The notes below the pieces were generated by a model. The model saw only the letters and a program-made list of their open reading frames with translations, did no database searches and was not told where the DNA came from. Positions 35,230-43,085 of a stretch of 44,974 nucleotides of DNA are shown one piece after another (positions within the stretch are counted from its first letter, which is position 1; the number at the start of each line of letters is the position of its first letter). The stretch spans positions 1 through 44,974 of the forward strand of contig JANQJV010000192.1 in NCBI GenBank assembly GCA_028281465.1, in the 5' to 3' direction. The DNA comes from Azospirillaceae bacterium (GTDB lineage Bacteria; Pseudomonadota; Alphaproteobacteria; Azospirillales; Azospirillaceae). A program made the translations under genes and the position numbers.

Positions 35230-36486
35230 CGTGATGACCTCGGCCGCTACGGCGCGACCCCTCCGGCAAGCAGGAGATGTGCCTCACCGCCCTATCGACG
35301 TCCGCGCCCAATCCCCGGCATCCCCTTCGAGAGCGCAAACCAGGTTCATTGCCCGTTCATAGTACCAATGGCCGGACGGGTTAATCGTTCGTTCGAGCGA
35401 ACACCATATCCCGCTTCGTTCCGGGCAATGGCCTCCGGGCTACAGTATGGGCGCATCGTCGATCTTCGTTTTCGTCGGTTGTGCCGATCTGCCGGCACGG
35501 TCTCTCGGGCTTGGACGGTTTGTGGCGACAGATCGCGACACCATCCGGCGTACCAGGCGGCGGAACCGCCGGATGTTGGGCACGGCGCGTGTGCGTCGGT
35601 TCTCGAAATTCACTGTTCGGCGCCCGCCGTGCCCCAACCCTTGAGACTAAGGTCATTTCTTTTGCGGAATTAACGGCATGATCCTTGGGTAGCCGATGGC
35701 TGTTCGCAGGGATTGGGGGGGCACGCTCCGGTTCCGTGCGCCGATTCTGTAGCGCTGACCCCCGAGCCGCCGCACTCCGACCGGACAGACCGTCCCACGA
35801 CGCTTGGGATCTGCCCCTGGTTTGCCGATTCGGGTCCGATGCGCGACAACATATATCAGATCGGTAACGCAACAATCCGACAGACATGATCGTTTCGAAA
35901 TAGATACAATATAGCGTTCGGCAGGAAATCGGATGTCGGTGGCGACAGATTCGGCTACTCGCCAGCCCAGCGTCCACCGCGCAATTATTCCGGTCCGTCA
36001 ACAAACTTGAGCCGGTGCCCCTACCACCCGCAGCATCGGCCGCGGCGGTTCGGGTCGTGCGCCGACCCCATCCCCCCAAAAACCTCCAATGGAGCTACTG
36101 ATACGATATCGAAACGGTTTGATGATCCGGCTTCGGCGTGGTCTCTCCACACCGTATCGTCGGCCACCCTGTCCGGACCATGCACGGGTGATCCCGACGC
36201 AGAAAAGAGCTTCCTACGGGGCGGCCGCGTCGCCATGGTCGGGCCGCCGGACGACAGGTGCGTGCTGCGGATAGCGGCCAGCCCGTGGACGTGCCGGATG
36301 GTCAACCTGTCCGAAAGCCTGCTGGTCGAGCCCGTCCTCGCACGCCGGATGCTGCAGACGGGCGTGCTCGGGCAGGCGACGCGCGTGCGCGTCGGCGAAG
36401 GCCAGGCTGGGAAACACAACGAGCCGGTTGACCGGTCGGAGCAGGCTGAGCGCCGGGTCCCGTCCTTGTCATCAAGCGAGACGGGC
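35230..36486. other. 1.26-kb region without a recognisable gene
   Basis: No open frame here has convincing protein features. The first 700 bases are lower in GC and contain AT-rich patches (35640-35690, 35845-35920). A near-palindrome GTTCG-TTCGAG-CGAAC lies at 35387-35402, upstream of the ClbS-like gene, and could be an operator. The last 450 bases are GC-rich again and may be worn-out coding DNA, but no family was identified. Gene remnants flank the region at 33438 and 34511, so it may be a decayed accessory insert. Confidence 0.5.
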
Positions 36487-37863
36487 TTACGCCGCCAGAT
36501 CCCGAACCACCGGCACAGCCTCATCCAGAGCGGCGGACAGGCGGGCAATCAACATGTCGATTTCTTCTGCCGTGATCACGAGGGGCGGCGAGACCGCGAT
36601 GGTATTGCCAAGCGGACGGACGATGAGGCCGTGTTTCTGGCACAAAGCCACCACCTTGGGCGCCACGGCCAGGGCGGGTGTGAACGGGGTGCGACGCGCC
36701 TTGTCAGCGACCAGCTCGACGCCGGCCACAAGACCAACCCCACGCACTTCGCCCACCAGGGGGTGGTCGGCGAGCCGGCGCAGACCATCCTGCAGGCGCG
36801 GCGCAAGGGTACGGACATGACCGGTGATGTCGCGCTCGCGGTAGATCGACAGAGCCTCCAAGGCCACCGCCGCACTCACCGGATGCCCGGAGTAGGTGAA
36901 ACCATGGCCGAAGGTGCCGATGCGGCTTGATTCGGCCTCCACAGCGGCATAGATCGGCGCCGACACCAAGACAGCAGAAATCGGTAAGTAAGCCGACGAC
37001 AGCGCTTTAGCACACGTCAGTATGTCGGGTTTAAGATCGAAGGTCTGGCTGCCCCACCAGTTGCCGGTGCGCCCGAAGCCGCAGATCACTTCATCTGCCA
37101 CCAGCAGCACGTCGTATTTCCGCAGCACGGCCTGGATCTTCTCAAAATAGGTGCGCGGCGGCACGATCACACCGCCGGCGCCCTGCACCGGTTCGGCAAA
37201 GAAGGCGGCCACCGTGTCCGGACCTTCGGCCAGAATCAGGTTTTCCAGCGACTGGGCCAACCGGGTGGCGAACTCTTCTTCGCTCTCGCCCGGCTCGGCA
37301 TGGCGGTACCAATGTGGGCAGTCGGTGTGCAGGATATTGGCGATCGGCAGATCGAAGGCGCGATGGTTGATCGGGATGCCCGTGAGGCTGGCGGCGGCGA
37401 CAGTGACACCGTGGTAGGCTTGACCCCGCGCGATCAGCTTCTTCTTCTTCGGCCGGCCAACCGCGTTGTTAAAGTACCAGATCAACTTCACCGCACTGTC
37501 ATTGGCTTCCGAACCAGAGTTTGCGAAGAACACCTTCGACATCGGGACCGGCGCCAAAGCGATGAGCTGCTCCGCCAGATCGATGCCCGGTTCATGCACC
37601 TTCTGGCCAAACATGTGATAGAAGGGCAGCCGTTCGAACTGGCGCATCGCCGCCTGAGCTAATCTTGGCTCGTCGAAGCCGAGGGCCGTGCACCACAGGC
37701 CCGACATGGCCTCCAAATAACGGTTGCCGTCCATATCGCTCACGAACACCCCCGATCCCCGATCGATGACCAACGGACCGGTTTCTTGGTGCGTCCGCAG
37801 ATTGGTGAACGGGTGAAGAATGAACGCCTGATCCCGCTCTGCGGGAGCGATCGCGCTAGCCAT
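36487..37863 (-). CDS. Class III (omega) aminotransferase
   Basis: A 458-residue PLP enzyme, close in pattern to omega-amino acid or putrescine:pyruvate aminotransferases. Landmarks: HPFTNLRTHQETGPLVIDRGSG, DMDGNRYLEAMSGLWCTALGF, FFANSGSEANDSAVKLIWY, YHGVTVAAASLTG, FFAEPVQGAGGVIVPP, ADEVICGFGRTGNWWGSQTF and the PLP lysine K286 in DILTCAKALSS. The amino donor (beta-alanine, GABA, polyamine or taurine) cannot be set by eye. The gene is divergent from the aminopeptidase P gene, with about 250 bases between them. Confidence 0.92.
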   Translation of the reverse strand: MASAIAPAERDQAFILHPFTNLRTHQETGPLVIDRGSGVFVSDMDGNRYLEAMSGLWCTALGFDEPRLAQAAMRQFERLPFYHMFGQKVHEPGIDLAEQLIALAPVPMSKVFFANSGSEANDSAVKLIWYFNNAVGRPKKKKLIARGQAYHGVTVAAASLTGIPINHRAFDLPIANILHTDCPHWYRHAEPGESEEEFATRLAQSLENLILAEGPDTVAAFFAEPVQGAGGVIVPPRTYFEKIQAVLRKYDVLLVADEVICGFGRTGNWWGSQTFDLKPDILTCAKALSSAYLPISAVLVSAPIYAAVEAESSRIGTFGHGFTYSGHPVSAAVALEALSIYRERDITGHVRTLAPRLQDGLRRLADHPLVGEVRGVGLVAGVELVADKARRTPFTPALAVAPKVVALCQKHGLIVRPLGNTIAVSPPLVITAEEIDMLIARLSAALDEAVPVVRDLAA

Positions 37864-38114
37864 CTTGAGTCGTCTCCTGTCTGGTGCTGGTCGGCCGCCC
37901 GCCGTGCCATGCCGATGGGCCTCTGGTCAGTCGCGGTCCCAGTGCTTATCGTCTTGGCTCCATTCTCAACGGCCAGACCGACCGACGCAATGGGGCGCCA
38001 GTCGGTTTTGCCTGGATCGTCGGCGACCAACGAAATCAGGGCCATCGGTACCAAGGCCAATGCGAGCGGGGAGAACAAGGCGTGCGAGACAGCAGTGGTG
38101 TATCGGGCGGTTTG

Positions 38115-40109
38115 ATGGCGGCGCAGGCGGCTTTGGCCAAAGACGGCGTCGACATGGAAGACGGAGCGCTGCATGCGCTTGTCGCCGGTGTGGCGGCCGC
38201 TCCGCCAGCGGCAGCAGAACAGGTTTGGCCAGCCATGCTGCACCGGCCGCTTGGACCTGAGACGCTGGACTGTCTGGAGCACCTACGCACGGCCCTGGTC
38301 CCACCGACCCCCGGAAAACATACGCAGGCAGAGTCACGACTCGCAGCCGTGCGGGCCCTCTTGTCAACCTGGGGCTTGGATGGCCTGTTCGTGCCGCACG
38401 GTGACGAACACAGGAACGAGTCACTGCCGGATAGTGCGCAACGACTGGCTTGGCTTACCGGTTTCGTCGGTTCCGCCGGCGCGGCCGTGGTGTTGGCCCA
38501 CCGGGCGGCGCTGTTCGTCGACGGACGCTACACAACGGCGGCCCGACGCCAAGTGTCGGAAACCCTGTTCGAACACCGGCACCTGTTGCAAGAACCACCG
38601 GTGGAATGGCTGAAATCTGCCCTACCCGACGGTGGACGGGTCGGCTATGATCCTTGGTTGGTGAGCCGGGACTGGTTGGAAAAGGCGATCCGAGTATTGC
38701 AGCGCACCAGACTGACTCTGGTCGCCCTCGAAACCAACCCGATCGACGCGCTGTGGAGGGACCGTCCAGCCGCTCCCTTATCTCCCGTCATTCTGCACGA
38801 TGACGTCATCGCGGGCACCTCCCGGATCAGCAAATGCCGGCGCATCGCCCGCGACCTGGTGCAGGGCGGCGCCGATGCCGCGGTCTTGACCCTACCGGAC
38901 AGCATTGCCTGGCTCCTTAACATCCGGGGCGGCGACGTGCCAAACATCCCGGTGATCTTAAGCTTTGCCATTCTGCATTCCGATGGACGGGTGATCTGGT
39001 TCGTCGATGCCCGCAAGGTCGGGCCCGAGGTTGCCGCAGCGCTTGGCGACGGCGTCACGCGCAAGTCGGTCGGCGAGCTCGCGGCGACGCTGCAAGCGCT
39101 GGGAGCGGCAGGCTGCGCCGTGCGCGTGGACCCCGGATCAGCGCCGGCTTGGATGTGGGATCGCCTCGAGGATGCCGGTGCCACTCTGCTCGCCGACCCC
39201 GACCCGTGTGCCCTACCCAAGGCGATAAAAACCCCGGCGGAGATTGACGGGTCCCGTGCCGCGCATCTGCGCGATGGCATCGCCATGGTGCGCTTCCTGC
39301 ACTGGCTCGACGGCGCGGCCGCGGATGGCAACCTGGGTGAGATTGCCGCGGCGGAACGCCTGACGCAGATTCGCGCCGAGCACCCACACTATCGCGACGA
39401 CAGTTTTCCGACCATCTCGGCGGCTGGACCGAATGCCGCCGTGGTGCACTACCGGCCGTCACGGGACACCGAAGAAAGACTAGCCGACGGAACGCTCTAT
39501 CTTGTCGACAGCGGCGGCCAGTACCGTGATGGCACCACGGACGTGACCCGCACGATCGCCATCGGCACGCCGACTGATGCCATGTGTCGGCATTTCACCT
39601 TGGTGCTGAAGGGTCTCATTGCTTTGACCCTGACGCGATTCCCGGAGGGGACGACCGGTTCGCAACTTGATGCGCTGGCCCGTTGGCCGTTGTGGCAGGC
39701 CGGTTTGGATTATGATCATGGCACCGGGCATGGCGTCGGAAGCTACCTTGATGTGCACGAAGGTCCGCAGCGGATCGGCAAGCAACCCTCCACGGTGCCG
39801 CTCCGAGTCGGTATGATTCTGTCGAATGAACCGGGGTTCTATCGTGACTCCGCTTACGGCATCCGAATCGAGAACTTGACGGTTGTGCAGCCGGCGACCA
39901 ATCAGAGCGACGATGGCCGGCGCTTTCTTTGCTTCGAGACGCTGACTTTGGTGCCGATCGACCGACGCCTGATCGTCCTTGGTCTCCTGACCGCGGAAGA
40001 GCGGGATTGGCTCAACGCCTACCATGCGCGGGTGCGGGCCGCCGTCGCTCCGTCTGTGGACGCGGAGACGAACACATGGCTGCAGTCGGCCACGGCGCCC
40101 ATTGGCTGA
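38115..40109 (+). CDS. Aminopeptidase P (Xaa-Pro aminopeptidase, M24 family)
   Basis: A 664-residue protein from the ATG at 38115. The core begins at RLAAVRALLSTWGLDGLFVPHGDEH with LTGFVGSAGAAVVLAHRAALFVDGRYT, two creatinase-like N-terminal domains and a C-terminal M24 pita-bread domain. All metal ligands are visible: Asp in YLVDSGGQY, Asp in TTDVTRT, His in GTGHGVGSYLDVHEGPQ, Glu in LSNEPGFY and Glu in IRIENL. It removes the N-terminal residue from X-Pro peptides. The first 40 residues are alanine-rich; ATG 38235 (624 residues, nearer the family's usual length of about 600) is a good alternative. GGGCGG precedes the chosen ATG closely. Confidence 0.92.
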   Translation: MAAQAALAKDGVDMEDGALHALVAGVAAAPPAAAEQVWPAMLHRPLGPETLDCLEHLRTALVPPTPGKHTQAESRLAAVRALLSTWGLDGLFVPHGDEHRNESLPDSAQRLAWLTGFVGSAGAAVVLAHRAALFVDGRYTTAARRQVSETLFEHRHLLQEPPVEWLKSALPDGGRVGYDPWLVSRDWLEKAIRVLQRTRLTLVALETNPIDALWRDRPAAPLSPVILHDDVIAGTSRISKCRRIARDLVQGGADAAVLTLPDSIAWLLNIRGGDVPNIPVILSFAILHSDGRVIWFVDARKVGPEVAAALGDGVTRKSVGELAATLQALGAAGCAVRVDPGSAPAWMWDRLEDAGATLLADPDPCALPKAIKTPAEIDGSRAAHLRDGIAMVRFLHWLDGAAADGNLGEIAAAERLTQIRAEHPHYRDDSFPTISAAGPNAAVVHYRPSRDTEERLADGTLYLVDSGGQYRDGTTDVTRTIAIGTPTDAMCRHFTLVLKGLIALTLTRFPEGTTGSQLDALARWPLWQAGLDYDHGTGHGVGSYLDVHEGPQRIGKQPSTVPLRVGMILSNEPGFYRDSAYGIRIENLTVVQPATNQSDDGRRFLCFETLTLVPIDRRLIVLGLLTAEERDWLNAYHARVRAAVAPSVDAETNTWLQSATAPIG

Positions 40110-40478
40110 CTGCGGAGACCATCCGGTCACCCTGCGCCAATCCGCCGGTTCGATGCCGCGCCCGTGACGGTACCCTCCGGCGCATGAATGCGTTAGAGTG
40201 GTTCGATCGTGGCCGCGGCGGTCACACGACCGGTGAACCTTGCGCGGGGCGTTCCTGTGGCCAGAGGGGTCTTCTGACCCCCCGAGCTAGAAGAGCCGTG
40301 CCGGCCGGTTCGAAACCGTATCGTCCATGCTGTGCCGCAAAGCCTGATCGGACCAACCAGAATTTCACTTGCCTTGTGGGTTCCATCTTTGTCACTCAAC
40401 GGCGGGCCGCCAGGAGGTCGGGAGGCAGGCTGCGTGGCGGGGGTGATACGCCACATCACTGACGCGGAGACGTTGGCA
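40110..40478. other. 369-bp gap upstream of cheY
   Basis: No gene is recognised. A perfect 6-bp hairpin (GGGGTC-TTCT-GACCCC, 40266-40281) could be an end structure for the peptidase transcript, though no U-tract follows. No sigma-28 (TAAA-N15-GCCGATAA) or sigma-54 (TGGCAC-N5-TTGC) motif was found ahead of cheY. Confidence 0.55.
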
Positions 40479-40847
40479 ATGAAGATCCTTGTCGTTGACG
40501 ACTATGCTACCATGCGGCGCATCGTGCGCAACCTCTTGAGCCAAATCGGCTTTACCGATGTCGAAGAAGCCAATGACGGTGTCACAGCGCTGCAGAAGCT
40601 GCGCGAGAAGAGTTTCGGCTTGGTCATCTCCGACTGGAATATGGAGCCCATGACCGGTCTGCAGTTGCTCAAGGAGATTCGCGCCGACGTCAAGCTGAAT
40701 GCGACCCCATTCATCATGGTGACGGCTGAGAGCAAGACGGATAACGTGATCGCTGCCAAACAGGCCGGTGTGAACAACTACATCGTCAAACCGTTCAATG
40801 CCGACACGCTGAAGCAGAAGATCGCCTCGGTTCTCGGCACGTCGTAA
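40479..40847 (+). CDS. cheY: Chemotaxis response regulator CheY
   Basis: A 122-residue stand-alone receiver. It starts [20 protein letters not shown], the typical CheY start; the phospho-acceptor is the Asp in [11 protein letters not shown], followed by the Thr in MVTAES and the Lys in IVKPFN. It lacks any output domain, so it should act by binding the flagellar switch (FliM) and CheZ. GGAG lies 10 bases upstream. Its TAA stop is followed directly by the next ATG (zero-base gap), so it is tightly linked to the CheZ-type gene. Confidence 0.95.
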   Translation: MKILVVDDYATMRRIVRNLLSQIGFTDVEEANDGVTALQKLREKSFGLVISDWNMEPMTGLQLLKEIRADVKLNATPFIMVTAESKTDNVIAAKQAGVNNYIVKPFNADTLKQKIASVLGTS

Positions 40848-41996
40848 ATGGGCTGTTCGCCGGAGAGTCTTTTGGCCGAGCCGATTCTGCAACTGACGGA
40901 GGAAGAGTTCGAGCAGATCGAAGAAGCGATCGCTCGAACACAGAAAGGCCGAGCCTTCCTTCGGCGCTACCAGCGTCGTGCCATGGGTGCATCCTTGGAA
41001 GAGGTTCGCTCCATGCTGACCGACTTCCGCCTGGCATGGGAACATCACCAACAGACACTGCAGGCCGCAAACCATGTCGAGGTGCTGCGCCGCGAACTGA
41101 TCGAGATGGCATCATCTATCGATCAGGCTCGCCGCGAAGTAGCGTCTCTGCGGCCACCGGACAAGGACGACGACCGGCTCACCGTAGCGGCTTCCGAGTT
41201 GGATGCCATCGTCATCTCAACCGAACGAGCATCCAATGACATTCTCAATGCGGCCGAGCGCCTGATGGAGTTTGTCGGCAAGATTCGTGTCGGCGGGGCC
41301 GACGCGGATCTGTGCAATGAGATGGACATGCTGATCACGTCGATCTTCACGGCGTGTTCATTCCAGGATTTGACCGGCCAGAGAACCAGCAAGGTGGTGA
41401 ACGCGCTACGCTACATCGAGCAGCGCATCAATGCGATGATCAACATCTGGGGCGACGGTCACTTGGCGCCACACCCCATTATCCCAGATATCGCCGATCC
41501 CCGTGAGGACGCCCATCTTCTACACGGACCGGCCCGGGAGGGGGAAGGCGTGTCCCAGGCCGACGTCGATACGATGTTCAGCCAATCACCGGCCGCGGCG
41601 CCGACCAGCCAGTCCCAGGCAGATGTCGACGCCATGTTCGCAACACCGGCGCCAGCAAACCGTGCCAAAGCAAGCCAAGACGACATCGACGCCATGTTCG
41701 CCGCACCAGCAAACCCGGCCAAGGCGAACCAGGACGACATCGATGCCATGTTCGCCGCACCGGCAAAGCCGACCAAGGCAAACCAGGACGACATCGACGC
41801 CATGTTCGCCGCACCGGCAAAGCCGACCAAGGCGAACCAGGACGACATCGACGCCATGTTCGAAACTGCCGTGAAGTCGAAGCAAGCGGGTACTTCTGCG
41901 TCCCAAAAACCCAAGGCAAAGCCCAAACCGGCGGAACCGGCGCTGCCACAAAAGACGGAGCTCGACCAGTCGGCCATCGACGCCCTGTTCGGCTGA
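40848..41996 (+). CDS. CheZ-type CheY-P phosphatase with seven C-terminal CheY-binding-like peptides
   Basis: A 382-residue protein. The N-terminal segment LTEEEFEQIEEAIARTQKGRAFL is found in alphaproteobacterial CheZ proteins. The helical core contains SFQDLTGQR, with the catalytic pair D174 and Q178 (E. coli D143 and Q147). The tail after residue 235 carries seven motifs starting at residues 236, 256, 276, 294, 312, 330 and 373: SQADVDTMF, SQADVDAMF, SQDDIDAMF, NQDDIDAMF three times, and DQSAIDALF at the extreme C-terminus. These match the CheZ C-terminal and FliM N-terminal peptides that hold CheY. Linkers are Ala-Pro-Lys rich and flexible. The first motif aligns with the single terminal motif of the neighbouring CheZ, so the rest is an extension. 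Multivalent CheY capture is inferred. Confidence 0.85.
   Translation: MGCSPESLLAEPILQLTEEEFEQIEEAIARTQKGRAFLRRYQRRAMGASLEEVRSMLTDFRLAWEHHQQTLQAANHVEVLRRELIEMASSIDQARREVASLRPPDKDDDRLTVAASELDAIVISTERASNDILNAAERLMEFVGKIRVGGADADLCNEMDMLITSIFTACSFQDLTGQRTSKVVNALRYIEQRINAMINIWGDGHLAPHPIIPDIADPREDAHLLHGPAREGEGVSQADVDTMFSQSPAAAPTSQSQADVDAMFATPAPANRAKASQDDIDAMFAAPANPAKANQDDIDAMFAAPAKPTKANQDDIDAMFAAPAKPTKANQDDIDAMFETAVKSKQAGTSASQKPKAKPKPAEPALPQKTELDQSAIDALFG
41553..41861 (+). repeat. In-gene tandem repeat coding for CheY-binding-like peptides
   Basis: Six repeat units begin at 41553, 41613, 41673, 41727, 41781 and 41835. The first two periods are 60 bp and the next three 54 bp. Units at 41727 and 41781 differ at only two third-codon bases, which points to recent duplication. 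The first half of each unit (27 bases, the motif) is the best conserved; the last unit diverges after the motif. A seventh motif at 41964 is separate and is not part of the DNA array. Confidence 0.9.
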
Positions 41997-42058
41997 CTGG
42001 ATCAGCCCACCATCGGATCGATGCGGCATGCAGGACACACCCCTGGGAGCCACCGTTT

Positions 42059-42075
42059 CAATGAAATTTTCATTG
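42059..42075. promoter_or_regulatory. Perfect palindrome upstream of cheZ
   Basis: CAATGAAA-T-TTTCATTG is an 8-bp perfect inverted repeat around one base, in the only AT-rich patch of the 269-bp gap between the two CheZ genes. TATTCT (42076-42081) directly follows and could be a -10 box. It may be an operator or part of a separate cheZ promoter. It is too weak and lacks the U-tract for a terminator. Confidence 0.35.
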
Positions 42076-42265
42076 TATTCTGCAGAACTGGCAATGGTCT
42101 ACTCTCGGGCCTAAACGGCCGGGCGCGATGCTTGGCGGTCACGAGAGACCCCCCGTTGGCGGCTCACCGCCGTCGTGCCGGGGCCGCCAACGAGGCGCGC
42201 TTGGCGGGTCGACCGGCCCATGGGCGCACTTACTCCCGCACCTTGCCAGGGCGTCGGTACCTGCC

Positions 42266-43006
42266 ATGAGACAAACCAAACCATTCACCGCCGAACTACA
42301 GCTCGCTCGCAAAGACGGACAGCCGATCACCGAGCTGTTCCAGGCCATCCGCACACAGGCCGACCCCATTGAAACCACGACATTACCCGCCCCAGTGGTC
42401 ACTGATAACCAACCGGTCCTCCAGGCGATCGCAGAACTGGGGTCGAAACTGGATCGGTTCCTGGCTACTGACCAGGCTGAGCTGGAAAAGATTCAAGTCG
42501 AGATTGCCGATATTTCCGGACGTATCAAGGCAACTAAAGTGGAGATGGCGCAATTGCGTCACCCCTTGGCGGAGAACGACAAATTCACCCAAGCATCCGA
42601 AGAGCTACATGCAGTCGTGAGTGCGACGGAATCCGCCACAAATGCCATCATCTCCTCGGCCGAGGAGCTGGACGAAATCGTTCAAGAACTGAAGGCACAG
42701 ATGCCAGAAGGATACCAATCCTCTCGCGTCAACGACATGAACGATGCGATTGTCCGCATTTTTGAGTCCTGCAATTTCCAGGATCTGGCCGGACAGCGTA
42801 TCACCAAAGTTGTGAAGACGCTGACCTTCATCGAGGAACGCGTGGAATCCATGCTCAATCTCTGGAATAAGCAGGAGTTCGCGGCACTCCCTGTGCCGCA
42901 AGATCTGGACAAGAAGGACGGCGATCTCCAGCTCACCGGTCCGAAAGAGGTGCATGATGGCGACACCTCGATCTCCCAGTCGGAAATTGACGCCCTGTTC
43001 GATTGA
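42266..43006 (+). CDS. cheZ: Protein phosphatase CheZ
   Basis: A 246-residue CheZ of the alphaproteobacterial kind. The long four-helix core contains NFQDLAGQRITKVV, with catalytic D173 and Q177. The protein ends SISQSEIDALFD, a single CheY-binding-type peptide as in canonical CheZ. It speeds dephosphorylation of CheY-P. The ATG at 42266 gives MRQTKPFTAELQLARKDGQP; the frame is open further upstream but that part is not protein-like. It follows the repeat-bearing paralogue by 269 bases and may have its own promoter there. Confidence 0.92.
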   Translation: MRQTKPFTAELQLARKDGQPITELFQAIRTQADPIETTTLPAPVVTDNQPVLQAIAELGSKLDRFLATDQAELEKIQVEIADISGRIKATKVEMAQLRHPLAENDKFTQASEELHAVVSATESATNAIISSAEELDEIVQELKAQMPEGYQSSRVNDMNDAIVRIFESCNFQDLAGQRITKVVKTLTFIEERVESMLNLWNKQEFAALPVPQDLDKKDGDLQLTGPKEVHDGDTSISQSEIDALFD

Positions 43007-43085
43007 CGCGCGAGTTGGTGGGCTGCTCGGGGTCCGAAACAGTTTACCAGCCGATTGTGGACGGTCCTTCGCGTCGCACCCCGTT

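Noticed and set aside
35381..36079. Minus-strand open frame of 232 codons in the gene-poor region
   Set aside because: Composition is rich in Arg, Ser and Pro with no domain or plausible start; likely random.
36250..36450. Minus-strand stretch with NRLVVFPS that recalls 2OG-Fe(II) oxygenases
   Set aside because: Only a handful of residues fit and the metal-binding His and Asp pattern is absent, so it could be chance.
40300..40330. GGTTCGAAACC segment resembling a tRNA T-arm
   Set aside because: The stem does not pair for five bases and no acceptor or anticodon arm surrounds it.
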